Origin: Acidobacteriota bacterium
Lineage (GTDB): Bacteria; Acidobacteriota; Blastocatellia; Pyrinomonadales; Pyrinomonadaceae
DNA length: 17,785 bases
Assembly (NCBI GenBank): GCA_024640445.1
Contig: JAHEEZ010000055.1
Location: forward strand, 1-17,785
Reading direction: 5' to 3'
Part shown: in pieces, positions 1 through 8,900 of the stretch
How positions within the stretch are numbered: position 1 is the first letter of the stretch
Layout: every line of letters starts with the position of its first letter
Notes under the pieces: model-generated
What the model saw: only the letters and a program-made list of their open reading frames with translations
Databases searched by the model: none
Told to the model about the DNA's origin: nothing
Translations under genes and position numbers: made by a program

Positions 1-229
1 TCCGTACGCGCCGCCGATAACGGTGAGGAGCGCGTTAAACAGAGTTTAACAGAGAGATCGGTTAGTGGGCAAGAAATTCGCCGGAAGGGAAGTAATTCTC
101 AAGATCGACAGGATATTCAGGATAGGTAATTGAAAGGTGATAATTGATGGTTTGGTGGTTTGAGATTTTCAGCATTTAGTCAGCACTCATCACTCATCTC
201 TCAGTACTCATCACCCATTACGTCTTCTC
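1..229. other. Gene-free repeat-rich region downstream of clpA
   Basis: No gene can be supported here. The first 132 bases are open in plus frame 1 (stop TAA at 130-132), but the translation resembles no family I know and runs through repeat units. Visible structure: a 7-bp inverted repeat GTTAAAC/GTTTAAC (34-40 and 44-50, 3-nt loop) that is also two 10-mers, TTAAACAGAG and TTTAACAGAG (35-54). Next come two 9-bp units, GACAGGATA and TTCAGGATA (107-124), and then the heptamer array listed separately. No clear T-tracted terminator for clpA was found. Confidence 0.6.
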
Positions 230-236
230 TCAGTAC
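180..236. repeat. Degenerate heptamer tandem array (TCATCAC type) overlapping the clpA 3' end
   Basis: Read on the plus strand the units are TCAGCAC (180-186), TCATCAC, TCATCTC, TCAGTAC, TCATCAC and CCATTAC (to 221), and TCAGTAC appears again at 230-236. The last copy covers the clpA stop codon (230-232, minus strand) and its final tyrosine codon. Nearly the same string recurs at 11815-11842 at the 3' end of another minus-strand gene. The period of 7 is seen directly; the mechanism is not known. Confidence 0.8.
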
Positions 237-2479
237 TTAAGAACGATCTCGTCGTTCTCGACCGTCGCTGTTGCGCTCCCGCCGTCGGCAAGGCTTCCAA
301 ACAACATTTCCTGCGCGAGCGGTTTCTTGATCTTTTCGTGGATAAGCCTCTGCATCGGACGAGCGCCGTACTTGGAATCGAAGCCGTTCTTTGCCATCCA
401 TTCCCTCGCCGCGTCATCGAGTTTGACGATCACTCTCTGCTCCATCATCTGCGCGTTCAGTTCCCGTATGAACTTGTCCACGATCAGCTTGATGACATCC
501 ATATCTAGCGGCTTGAACCCCACGCGCGCATCCAGACGGTTAAGGAACTCCGGTGTGAATGTCCTTTCGATCGCTCCTTTTCCGCTCCCCTTGGTGGTCG
601 CGAGGTTTTGGAATCCGATGCCGCCCGAAGACAGTTCGCGGGCGCCGGCGTTCGTAGTCATTATCAGGACCACGTTCCGGAAATCAGCTTTCTTTCCGTT
701 GTTATCCGTCAGAGTGGCCGAGTCCATCACCTGAAGCAAAAGGTTGAAAAGGTTCGGATGCGCCTTCTCGATCTCATCGAGCACCAGCACTGAGTACGGA
801 TGGCGCATTATCGAGTCCGTCAAAAGCCCGCCCTGGTCGAAGCCAACATATCCCGGAGGCGCACCGATCAGGCGCGAAACGGTGTGCGGCTCAGCGTACT
901 CGCTCATATCGTAGCGAAGGAACTCGACACCCATTATCTCGGCCAGCTGTTTTGCGAGTTCGGTCTTTCCAACACCGGTCGGTCCGGAGAACAGGAATGA
1001 CCCGATAGGCTTTGTCTCGTGGCCGAGGCCGGCACGTGAGATCTGGATCGATTCGACCACGCGGTCGATAGCTTCGTCCTGGCCGAAGATCACATCCCTC
1101 AAGTCCTCGCGAAGCGTCTTCAGACGCACTTTCTCATCCGCGACGACCGTCTTCGGCGGGATCTTAGCCATTCTCGCGACCGTGTTCTCGACCATTGTTA
1201 CCGAGATCAGTTTTGGCCGGCTTTCCTCCGGCATCAGCTTGGTCATCGCACCGACCTCGTCGATCACGTCGATCGCCTTGTCGGGGAGATGCTTGTCGCC
1301 GATGTACTTTCCGGCGAGTTCAGCCGCGGTACGCAGCGAATCGTCGGAGTACTTCACTCCGTGGTGTTCTTCGTAGTACTTCTGAAGGCCTTTGAGTATC
1401 TCGTACGTCTCTTCGATCGTCGGCTCGAGGATCTCGATCTTCTCAAATCTTCGCGCAAGTGCCCGGTCACGCTCAAACGCCGCCTTGTATTCCGAATAGG
1501 TCGTCGACCCGATACACCTCAAGTCACCCGCCGCCAGCGCCGGTTTCAGTATGTTCGAGGCATCCATCGCTCCGCCGGATACCGCCCCGGCGCCGACAAT
1601 GGTGTGGATCTCGTCTATGAAAAGTATCGAGTGTTCCTGTTTCTTCAGGTCCTTGATGATCGCCTTGAACCGCTGTTCGAAATCGCCGCGGTAGCGAGTG
1701 CCTGCGAGCACAGCCCCCATATCGAGCGCGAAGACCTTCGCTTCCTTTATTACCTCAGGAACGTTTCCTTCGGCGATCCTCAACGCCAGGCCTTCTGCGA
1801 GAGCTGTTTTGCCAACACCCGGTTCGCCGACATACAGCGGGTTGTTCTTCTTTCTGCGGCACAGGATCTGTATCGTTCTCTCGACTTCAGCATCACGCCC
1901 GATCAGCGGGTCGATCCCGCCTTCCTTTGCAAGCGCGACAAGCTCGACGCAAAATGATTCGAGCGGTTTCTTTCGCTGAGGTCTCTGCGCGCGCTCTTCC
2001 GCAAATTCCTCGTCGCCTTCTTCGAGAAGATCATCGTCAAAATCATCGACCTTTGAAATACCGTGAGCAATATAGTTAAGGACATCCAGCCTCGAAACCT
2101 TCTGGCGCTGGAGAAGATAGACCGCATGCGAGTTCTCCGACTGGAAAAGTGCCGCGAGAATGTTCCCGCCATCCACCCTTTGCTGTCCGCTGCCTTCCGC
2201 CTGAAGGATCGCATACTGGATGGTCGCCTGGAATGTCGATGTCAGCTCAGGCATCTGCGAAACGCCATCCGGCATTTTCTCGATCGCCGAATCAAAGAAG
2301 TCTTCCAGGTCCTTTGCGATCTCTTCCACCGCCGCCCCGCAGTTGAAAAGTATCTCGCGGGCGGACTTGTCCTCGAGCAGCGCGAAAAGCAGATGCTCCA
2401 GCGTGACGTACTCGTGCCGTCGGCGGACCGCTTCATCCACCGCAAAACTTAATGTCTCTTCCAATTCCTTCGTTAACAT
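230..2479 (-). CDS. clpA: ATP-dependent Clp protease ATP-binding subunit ClpA
   Basis: Hexameric Hsp100 unfoldase that threads substrates, including N-degron proteins delivered by ClpS, into the ClpP chamber in the cytoplasm. The 749 residues match the family (E. coli ClpA 758). In order: Clp N-terminal repeat domain (about 1-145, MLTKELEETLSFAVDEA start); an acidic linker with DDFDDD (about 144-165); AAA1 with Walker A GEPGVGKT (218-225) and Walker B ILFIDE (285-290); AAA2 with Walker A GPTGVGKT (499-506) and Walker B VLVLDE (564-569). The ClpP-docking loop IGF is at 621-623 (SSGGIGFQ), which argues for partnership with ClpP rather than a ClpB-like disaggregase; so does the short middle region. 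The start ATG has a GAGGT motif 11 nt upstream. clpS ends 48 bp upstream on the same strand, so clpS-clpA are very likely cotranscribed. The last codons lie in a heptamer repeat. clpP is not in the window. Confidence 0.97.
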   Translation of the reverse strand: MLTKELEETLSFAVDEAVRRRHEYVTLEHLLFALLEDKSAREILFNCGAAVEEIAKDLEDFFDSAIEKMPDGVSQMPELTSTFQATIQYAILQAEGSGQQRVDGGNILAALFQSENSHAVYLLQRQKVSRLDVLNYIAHGISKVDDFDDDLLEEGDEEFAEERAQRPQRKKPLESFCVELVALAKEGGIDPLIGRDAEVERTIQILCRRKKNNPLYVGEPGVGKTALAEGLALRIAEGNVPEVIKEAKVFALDMGAVLAGTRYRGDFEQRFKAIIKDLKKQEHSILFIDEIHTIVGAGAVSGGAMDASNILKPALAAGDLRCIGSTTYSEYKAAFERDRALARRFEKIEILEPTIEETYEILKGLQKYYEEHHGVKYSDDSLRTAAELAGKYIGDKHLPDKAIDVIDEVGAMTKLMPEESRPKLISVTMVENTVARMAKIPPKTVVADEKVRLKTLREDLRDVIFGQDEAIDRVVESIQISRAGLGHETKPIGSFLFSGPTGVGKTELAKQLAEIMGVEFLRYDMSEYAEPHTVSRLIGAPPGYVGFDQGGLLTDSIMRHPYSVLVLDEIEKAHPNLFNLLLQVMDSATLTDNNGKKADFRNVVLIMTTNAGARELSSGGIGFQNLATTKGSGKGAIERTFTPEFLNRLDARVGFKPLDMDVIKLIVDKFIRELNAQMMEQRVIVKLDDAAREWMAKNGFDSKYGARPMQRLIHEKIKKPLAQEMLFGSLADGGSATATVENDEIVLKY

Positions 2480-2527
2480 AAACCGCAGTTACCTCAGCGC
2501 CTGTAAGTCAGGGTTGCAGATGATATT

Positions 2528-2845
2528 TTACTCCTCCTCGACCGTACAGAGAAACGGGAATTCCCGGGCCCTCGCGAGATTCATCGCCTTGTCGGCCTTC
2601 ATCCGGGCTATCTCGTAAGGATACAATCCGGCGACACCGACACCCTCGTTGTGAACCTTCAGCATTATCGTCACCGATTCCGCGGCCGTCCGCTTGAAAA
2701 CGTGGTTGAGCACGAAGACCACGAACTCCATCGTCGTAAAATCGTCGTTGTGAAGAAGTACCCTGAACATTCCGGGCTTGTCGACCTTTGTCTCTTCCTC
2801 GGTCAGCGCCTGCTCGTCTTGTTCAAATTCCGGGATCTCGGCCAT
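2528..2845 (-). CDS. clpS: ATP-dependent Clp protease adaptor ClpS
   Basis: Adaptor that binds N-terminal destabilising residues (Leu, Phe, Tyr, Trp in the classical N-end rule) and hands the protein to ClpA. The 105 residues equal the usual length. The core is intact: the binding-pocket string HNDDFTTMEFV has N33, D34, D35, T37 and M39, and H65 lies in KVHNEG. These match the residues that in E. coli ClpS contact the degron alpha-amino group and side chain (Asn34, Asp35, His66, Met40). A flexible acidic N-terminal tail (about 1-23) precedes the fold, as expected for the segment that enters the ClpA pore. The gene lies 45 bp after the glycoside hydrolase stop and 48 bp before clpA, all on the minus strand. 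No strong Shine-Dalgarno is seen before its ATG. Confidence 0.96.
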   Translation of the reverse strand: MAEIPEFEQDEQALTEEETKVDKPGMFRVLLHNDDFTTMEFVVFVLNHVFKRTAAESVTIMLKVHNEGVGVAGLYPYEIARMKADKAMNLARAREFPFLCTVEEE

Positions 2846-2890
2846 ACTCTAATACTGCCACACTGGCTTTCATGGTGAAAAGCAAGCCGC

Positions 2891-5569
2891 TCATTCGCCC
2901 TGGTCCTTAAGGATGCATGCGACCAAAGCGGTCCAGCCGGTTTGGTGACTCGCACCAAGTCCGCGGCCATTGTCGCCGTGAAAATACTCGTAAAACAGCG
3001 GATATCCGCTGAAGTTCGGATCATCCTGAAACTTATCCTTGGTGCCGAAAACGGGTCTCCTCCCGTCTTCGTCCCTCAGAAAGATCCCCGAAAGACGTTT
3101 GCCGATCTCGCCGGCTATCTGTTCGAGCGTCAGGAACTTGCCGGAGCCTGTCGGAAACTCGGCCTTCAGATCATCGCCGAAATGCTCGTGGAACTTCAGG
3201 AGCGATTCCATCACAAGATAGTTGACGGGAAACCAGATGGGTCCGCGCCAGTTCGAATTCCCTCCGAATGCTCCGCTTGACGATTCACCCGGCTCGTAAT
3301 CCACCTTGTATTCCCTATCGTTGAACATGAGGAAGTACGGGTTGTTCTTATGCTCTCTAGATAGCGCGCGGATGCCGTGATCAGAAAGAAACTCCTGTTC
3401 GGAGAGCATCACCCGAAGGATACGCTCCAGCCGGTTGCGGTTTACAAGCGACAGCAGGCGGCTTTCTTCCACACCGCCGGTGTGCAGGCAGGCGATCTGG
3501 TCGACAAGTTCCGGCCGGTTCTCAATGAACCAGTCCGCCCGTCGCCTGAATTCCGGAAGCTTGTCCAGCCAATCCTCCTGAAGGATCTCCACCGCGAAAA
3601 GGGGGATAAGCCCGACCATCGAGCGTATCTGGATCGCGGTGTTGTACCTGCCCGGCATATGCAGCACGTCGTAATAAAAACCATCCCGCTCGTTCCAAAG
3701 CTCTGTGTCCTCGTGTCCGAGGTTGTTCATCGCGTCCGAGATGAAAATGAAATGTTCAAAGAACTTGCTGGCGACATCCTCGTATGCCTTGTCCTCAACC
3801 GCCAACTCCAGCGCGATCGCCAGCATATTCAGGCTGAACATCGCCATCCACGAAGTGCCGTCCGATTGCTCCAGATGCCCGCCAGTCGGCAGGTCGCGGT
3901 TACGATCGAAAATGCCTATGTTGTCGAGCCCAAGGAAACCTCCTTCGAAGACGTTGTCACCTTCCGAATCCTTTCGGTTCACCCACCAGGTGAAGTTCAG
4001 GAGCAGTTTATGAAAGACCCTCTCAAGGAATTCCCTGTCACCCTTGCCGGTCATGTCCTTTTCGGTCTTATACACCTTCAGCGCCGCGAAGGCGTGGACC
4101 GGAGGATTTACATCGTCAAAAGACCATTCGTACGCAGGGATCTCGCCATTCGGGTGCATGTACCATTCGCGCAACAAAAGCAGGAGTTGCCGCTTTGCGA
4201 AACGCGCATCGACTAGCGCAAACGGGATACACTGGATGGCGAGGTCCCACGCCGCAAACCACGGATACTCCCATTTGTCGGGCATCGAGATGATGTCCTC
4301 TGCGTGGAACTGGGTCCAGTGCACGTTTCTGCCGTGTTTTCTCGCTTCCGGCGGAGCCGGGTATGCCGGATCACCATTCAGCCATTCGGTAACCACGTAA
4401 TGATAGAATTGCTTGTTCCACAGCAATCCGGAAAGAGACTGGCGCATCACCTGCTTTGAATCATCGGAAAGCGACTTCGGGACGATCGAAGAATAGAACG
4501 CGTCTGCTTCGCGGATCCTCTTCCTGAAGAGCTTTTCGTTTTCAGAAACCAACTCGGAGAACGACCGGACCTTTGATTCGGAGGCCGAGATCTCGCCCGT
4601 CAACCGCAGATGAAAGACCCTGCTTCCTCCTGCGGGCACACTCGCCCTAAAAAGCACCGCCGCCTTCGTCCCAGTCAGGTCGGGGTCGACTGCTTCCTTC
4701 TCACCTTCAACGACAAATCTTCCAAACGCGTCCTTTGTATACTTCGACCCCTGCTCCACTCCGTAAAGATCTTTGAAGTTCGTTTCGTTCCCCGTGAAAA
4801 GCGTTTCGTTCCCGCCCTCGAAAAGCAGCCAGTAGATCCCGCGCTTCGGTTCTTTCATCTGGATCGCGCCGAGATGTTCATCGTCGGTTTCAGCGATCTG
4901 CATGAGCGCTTCCGGCTCTTTTCCAGTCCAGGACCAGATGTTCCTGAACCAGAGCGTCGGCAGCAAATGTATTTCCGCATCTTCAGCGCCTCGGTTGTTA
5001 ACTGTGATCCTGATCGCTATGTCGTCGAAGTCTTCTTTCGCGTACTCCACGACGACGTCAAAATACCTGTCGTCCTCGAAGATGCCCGTGTCGATCAATT
5101 CATATTCCGCAGCGTCGCGGCCGCGCGCCGCATTCTTCTCGCGAAGTTCTCGATAGGGGAATTCCGCCTGCGGGTATTTGTAAAGGAATTTCAAGTAAGA
5201 GTGCGTCGGGGTCGAATCAAGGTGGTAGTAATACTCCTTGACGTCCTCGCCGTGGTTGCCTTCCGGGCCGGAAAGTCCGAACAGGCGTTCTTTAAGGATC
5301 GGGTCGTTCCCATTCCACAGCGAAACCGAAAAGCAGATCCTTTGAGAGCGATCGCAAATTCCGCCAAGGCCGTCTTCGTTCCATCGGTATGCCCGTTTAT
5401 GGGCGATATCGAAAGGAAAGTAGTTCCATGCGGAACCGTCAGCACTGTAATCCTCACGGACCGTTCCCCACGCTCGTTCGCTTAGATACGGCCCCCACAT
5501 TTTCCAGTCTCGTTCCCGCGTGTCCGCGGAATCGAGTCTCATTTGTTCAGCGTTCTTTTTGCGCGGCAT
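2891..5569 (-). CDS. GH63/MGH1-like glycoside hydrolase (cytoplasmic glucosidase-type)
   Basis: 892-residue soluble protein without signal peptide, so probably cytoplasmic. The C-terminal half looks like the (alpha/alpha)6-barrel of clan GH-G enzymes (GH63, MGH1-like): WEYPWFAAWDLA (433-444, with Asp442 in the WD motif typical of the general acid), NWRGPIWFPVN (773-783) and EYFHGDNGRGLGASHQTGW (861-879). The first ~350 residues are rich in beta-type sequence and probably form the N-terminal sandwich domain. By family the enzyme would hydrolyse an alpha-glucoside or alpha-mannoside (trehalose-like, glucosylglycerate and mannosylglycerate are candidates); the substrate cannot be read from sequence. 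I do not assign the catalytic base with confidence. The start has a strong AGGAGGT (5580-5586, minus strand) 10 nt upstream. It is the first gene of a probable operon with clpS-clpA, an association with no obvious biochemical reason. Confidence 0.88.
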   Translation of the reverse strand: MPRKKNAEQMRLDSADTRERDWKMWGPYLSERAWGTVREDYSADGSAWNYFPFDIAHKRAYRWNEDGLGGICDRSQRICFSVSLWNGNDPILKERLFGLSGPEGNHGEDVKEYYYHLDSTPTHSYLKFLYKYPQAEFPYRELREKNAARGRDAAEYELIDTGIFEDDRYFDVVVEYAKEDFDDIAIRITVNNRGAEDAEIHLLPTLWFRNIWSWTGKEPEALMQIAETDDEHLGAIQMKEPKRGIYWLLFEGGNETLFTGNETNFKDLYGVEQGSKYTKDAFGRFVVEGEKEAVDPDLTGTKAAVLFRASVPAGGSRVFHLRLTGEISASESKVRSFSELVSENEKLFRKRIREADAFYSSIVPKSLSDDSKQVMRQSLSGLLWNKQFYHYVVTEWLNGDPAYPAPPEARKHGRNVHWTQFHAEDIISMPDKWEYPWFAAWDLAIQCIPFALVDARFAKRQLLLLLREWYMHPNGEIPAYEWSFDDVNPPVHAFAALKVYKTEKDMTGKGDREFLERVFHKLLLNFTWWVNRKDSEGDNVFEGGFLGLDNIGIFDRNRDLPTGGHLEQSDGTSWMAMFSLNMLAIALELAVEDKAYEDVASKFFEHFIFISDAMNNLGHEDTELWNERDGFYYDVLHMPGRYNTAIQIRSMVGLIPLFAVEILQEDWLDKLPEFRRRADWFIENRPELVDQIACLHTGGVEESRLLSLVNRNRLERILRVMLSEQEFLSDHGIRALSREHKNNPYFLMFNDREYKVDYEPGESSSGAFGGNSNWRGPIWFPVNYLVMESLLKFHEHFGDDLKAEFPTGSGKFLTLEQIAGEIGKRLSGIFLRDEDGRRPVFGTKDKFQDDPNFSGYPLFYEYFHGDNGRGLGASHQTGWTALVACILKDQGE

Positions 5570-5629
5570 AAGGCCTTTGACCTCCTGCTTTACAGTACAC
5601 CCGACAATCTTTTGTCTTCAACCGTCGAG

Positions 5630-5761
5630 CGACCCACCCATAAATGGGTGGGCTAAACGAATGGGGTGGGCTGAACGACTGGGGAGGGCGGTTATCGTTT
5701 AGGCGGCCCATATATGGGTCGTCGGGTCGCGGGATCGTTTAGGCGGCCCATTTATGGGTCG
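5630..5761. repeat. 132-bp palindromic intergenic element with three CCCAT..ATGGG modules
   Basis: Three related modules. A (5630-5660) carries a 9-bp stem CCCACCCAT/ATGGGTGGG with an AA loop (5633-5652), followed by CTAAACGA. B (5695-5721) and C (5735-5761) are direct copies, 26 of 27 identical, 40 bp apart, and lie in the opposite orientation to A. Both begin TCGTTTAGGCGG and contain CCCATATATGGG (B, a perfect palindrome at 5707-5718) or CCCATTTATGGG (C, 5747-5758). Between A and B are two further G-rich units, ATGGGGTGGGCTGAACGA and CTGGGGAGGG (5661-5688). The ends are inverted copies of each other, as in REP/BIME or miniature mobile elements. A tandem operator array for the flanking regulator gene is an alternative reading. 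Confidence 0.82.
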
Positions 5762-5785
5762 CAACGGTCGATTCCGATAATTTTC

Positions 5786-5813
5786 TTTGATTTCCCGGGA
5801 TTTGCTGTATAGT
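5786..5813 (+). promoter_or_regulatory. Candidate sigma-70 promoter of the TPR/sigma-54 activator gene
   Basis: TTTGAT (5786-5791), a 16-bp spacer and TATAGT (5808-5813), pointing at the activator gene. The predicted start would be near 5820, giving a leader of about 94 nt. It lies 25 bp downstream of palindromic module C. Assigned by eye only. Confidence 0.45.
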
Positions 5814-5913
5814 TACTAACCATTGGAATACCCTTTCGCGATGGGACCTGAACCAAAGGTTTGAAACCCGGTTCGCATTGCGCCCATTACGCAGTATTAG
5901 TGAGAATTTAGAA

Positions 5914-8900
5914 ATGTCGCCTGCCAGCAACACGCAAGGTTCGGGAAAAGCTTCCCCGTCCGGCCGCGGCGCCAAAAAGCGCCGGATGGCCGAAGAAAGG
6001 CTTTCAGAGATCTTCGCCGAGGTACGGGAGAATCTTGATCGCGGACATTCTTCGAAAGCCGAATCGCTTCTTCGCGATGCGCTTGAGAACCACACTCATT
6101 CGAAAGAGGACGAAGCGCGGCTCACCCGATATCTTTCATTCACACTCGAAACGCTTGGACGCTATCGCGAATCCCTGGAGGTCATAGACCGCTACGACAA
6201 CGAGGACTTGATCGGGGAGCTTTCGCCGGAGACGAAGATCTCGGTGATAAATCAGCTCGCGATAGCTCTCAATAACACCAACGAACATCCGAAGGCTGTC
6301 ACGCTGCTGCATTTTTCTCTTGAGAGCGCGCAGGAAGAAGGCCTGACGTCCCTGCTCGGCGAGATCTATGTCGGGCTGGCAAGGGTCTATCGGAAACTGA
6401 ACGAATTCCCGATAGCGATCGACAATGCGAAGAAGGCGCTCAACCATTACCGTGAGCAGGGCAACTGGCGTGGGATGGCCGAAAGCTATCACACCATCGC
6501 AACCAACTCGCAGGCGGAAGGCGACAGTAAAGAAGCGCTCGAGAATTTTCAGCAGGCGATCAAGATAGTCGGCGAAAATCCGGCCCCGTTCCTTCTCGGC
6601 AAACTCTATTCGGATATGTCGGGCACCTACTGGTTCCTGCGGCGGCCGCAAGATGGTATCGAATGTCTCGAGAAGTCCATCGAGTTCTTCTCCCAAACCG
6701 AACACAAGGTCCAGACAATAGCCGCTTACAACAACCTTGGCATCAACCTGATGCTTCTCGGCGACTGGCACAAAGCGGAAGAGATGGTCCAGCGGGCGTT
6801 GGACATCGCGATCGAGGTCGACCACCCCCACATCGCCGGAATACTCGATTCGCTCGGCGAATTGAAACTTCTCCGAAACGAACTCGACGAAGCGCAAGAA
6901 CTGCTCGAACAGGGAATTAAGATCGCCGAAGATCGGGACAAACAATGGTACGCGATCCAGGCGATGCGGACGCTGGCGCGTTGCTTTCTGGCAAAGGGCG
7001 ATTACAAAAAGGCGATCGCAACCGCTAAGGAAACCGTCCGGATCTGTTCGGAGATGGGCGATAACCAGTTCTCTAACATGGCGCGGCTCGTCCTGGCCGA
7101 AGCATATCTTCGAAAGGGTGACCGTAAGAGAAGCGAGGCGGAACTGCTGGAGATCGAAGAGAACGATCCGGAATCAGACCTGTTCGTGCTTGGGGACATT
7201 CAGCGGATTCGAGGGCTCGCTGCGGAAGTCAGGGGCGATATCAAGACCGCCGCCCATCACTTCAACCGCAGTGTCACGATCTTTGAAACCGCCCAGGATA
7301 TCTATCACACTGCGCTTGCCCGTTACCATCTGGGTGCGGTTCTCGCGGAGAACCAGCCGAAGCGGGCTTCAAAACACCTGATCGAGGCAAGCGAAATATT
7401 CCGCAAACTCCAGATCCCCGATCTATATAGTTCCGCCGAAAAGCTGATCGCGGGGATCGGGCCGACGGATGGGGAAGAAGCTGAGGAATCCGCCAGTACA
7501 CAGCTCCTGATGCAAAGGATCGCAGAAGCGACTGCTTCGCGCGAACTGCTTTTCAGGGAACTCGCGGCAGTGCTCCAGCAGGAAAGCAAGGCAAGCCGTC
7601 TGATCATAGCGGAGATAAACGAGCAGAAACGATACTATCCTTTCATTACAAATGGTTACACGCCTGCAGAGAGCTCAAAGCTGATCGAGCAGTTGAACGC
7701 CTCGAAGGGAACCGATGAGCAGGAAACCTTCGCCAAGACGCGCAACGTAGCTCTCTATCCTCTGAAAACCTCGAGTTCGCCCGCGGCAATGCTGATCCTC
7801 TCTCCGCGCTCGGGAGCGTCACTGAAGAATGGGAGCCAGCTGAGGCCGCTGTTGAGGGTCGTCGAGTTGGGGATGGATGTCTGCGCGCTCAGAAGCCGGG
7901 AAGGCGTCGTAAAAGCGGAACAGGAGCCCAGCCCGTTCACTTCCCAGAGCCTGATGCCGGGGTTCATACACTCGTCGCCGGCGATGACGGACCTGGTCGA
8001 AGAGGTGTACAAGATCCGTTCGTCTGACGTGACGGTGCTGGTAACCGGAGAATCCGGAACCGGTAAGGAACTGGTTTCGAGAGCGATCCATCTGCTGTCA
8101 ACGAGAAAGGACCGGGCATTTGTGCCGTTCAATTGCACCGCGGTCCCAAAAGAACTCGCCGAAGGCCATCTGTTCGGTTACAAAAGAGGGGCGTTCACGG
8201 GCGCTGCGCAGGATTCACCGGGAATGATCCGCACCGCGGACGGCGGCACGCTGTTCCTGGATGAGATCGGTGATCTTCCTCTGGACGTCCAGCCCAAGCT
8301 TCTCAGATTTCTGCAGGAAGGCGAGGTCCAGCCGCTCGGAGAAAAACGGCCGATCAAGGTCGATGTCCGGATCATCGCGGCTACGAACATGAACCTTGAA
8401 AAACAGGTCGAGAGCGGCCTGTTCCGGGAAGACCTGTACTATCGGCTGAATGTGATCAGGCTGCGGGTTCCGCCGCTTCGCGAGCGAAGGTCCGAGATCG
8501 AACCGATCATCCGTTACTACGTCAATCATTATTCGGCACGATTCAGCAAACAGAACCTAAAGATCACGCCGCAGGCGATAGATCTGCTGATGGTATGCGA
8601 GTGGGAAGGAAACGTGCGGCAGCTCTGCAATGAGATCCAGAGGATCGTCGCGCGCGCCGAAGATGGCGATGTCATCACTCCCGAACAGCTGTCGCCGGAG
8701 CTGAAAAGAAGCGCGACGCCGATCGCGCCGACCGAAGGCTCCAACATCACTCCGATATCCTCGCGCGCGGGAAATTCAGGCGTTTACACCATCGGGGCAA
8801 AAGGTGCGTCGCTTGAAGAAGCGGTTGCAGAGCTCGAAACGCAGATAATCACGGATTCCCTTCGACGCAACGACGGAAATATATCAAAGGTTTCCCGCGA

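Larger units (their letters stand above)
5570..5913. other. Divergent intergenic region between the glycosidase and the sigma-54 activator
   Basis: 344 bases without a gene. It contains the ribosome binding site of the minus-strand glycosidase (AGGAGGT, 5580-5586), the 132-bp palindromic element (5630-5761), and a candidate sigma-70 promoter for the activator gene (5786-5813) followed by about 95 nt of leader. A 7-codon ORF at 5841-5864 has no ribosome binding site and is probably chance. Confidence 0.7.

Noticed and set aside
1..132. Open plus-strand frame at the left edge as a partial gene
   Set aside because: Only 43 codons, runs through repeat units, and the translation resembles no family; it cannot be told from chance.
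1289..1957. 222-codon open frame opposite clpA
   Set aside because: Antisense shadow of the conserved ClpA coding region, with composition rich in Arg as expected of such shadows.
5592..5621. Minus-strand promoter TTGAAG-18-TACTGT for the glycosidase
   Set aside because: The predicted start would fall on the AGGAGGT ribosome site and remove it, so the match is probably chance.
5841..5864. Seven-codon upstream ORF before the activator
   Set aside because: No ribosome binding site and no features of a known leader peptide.
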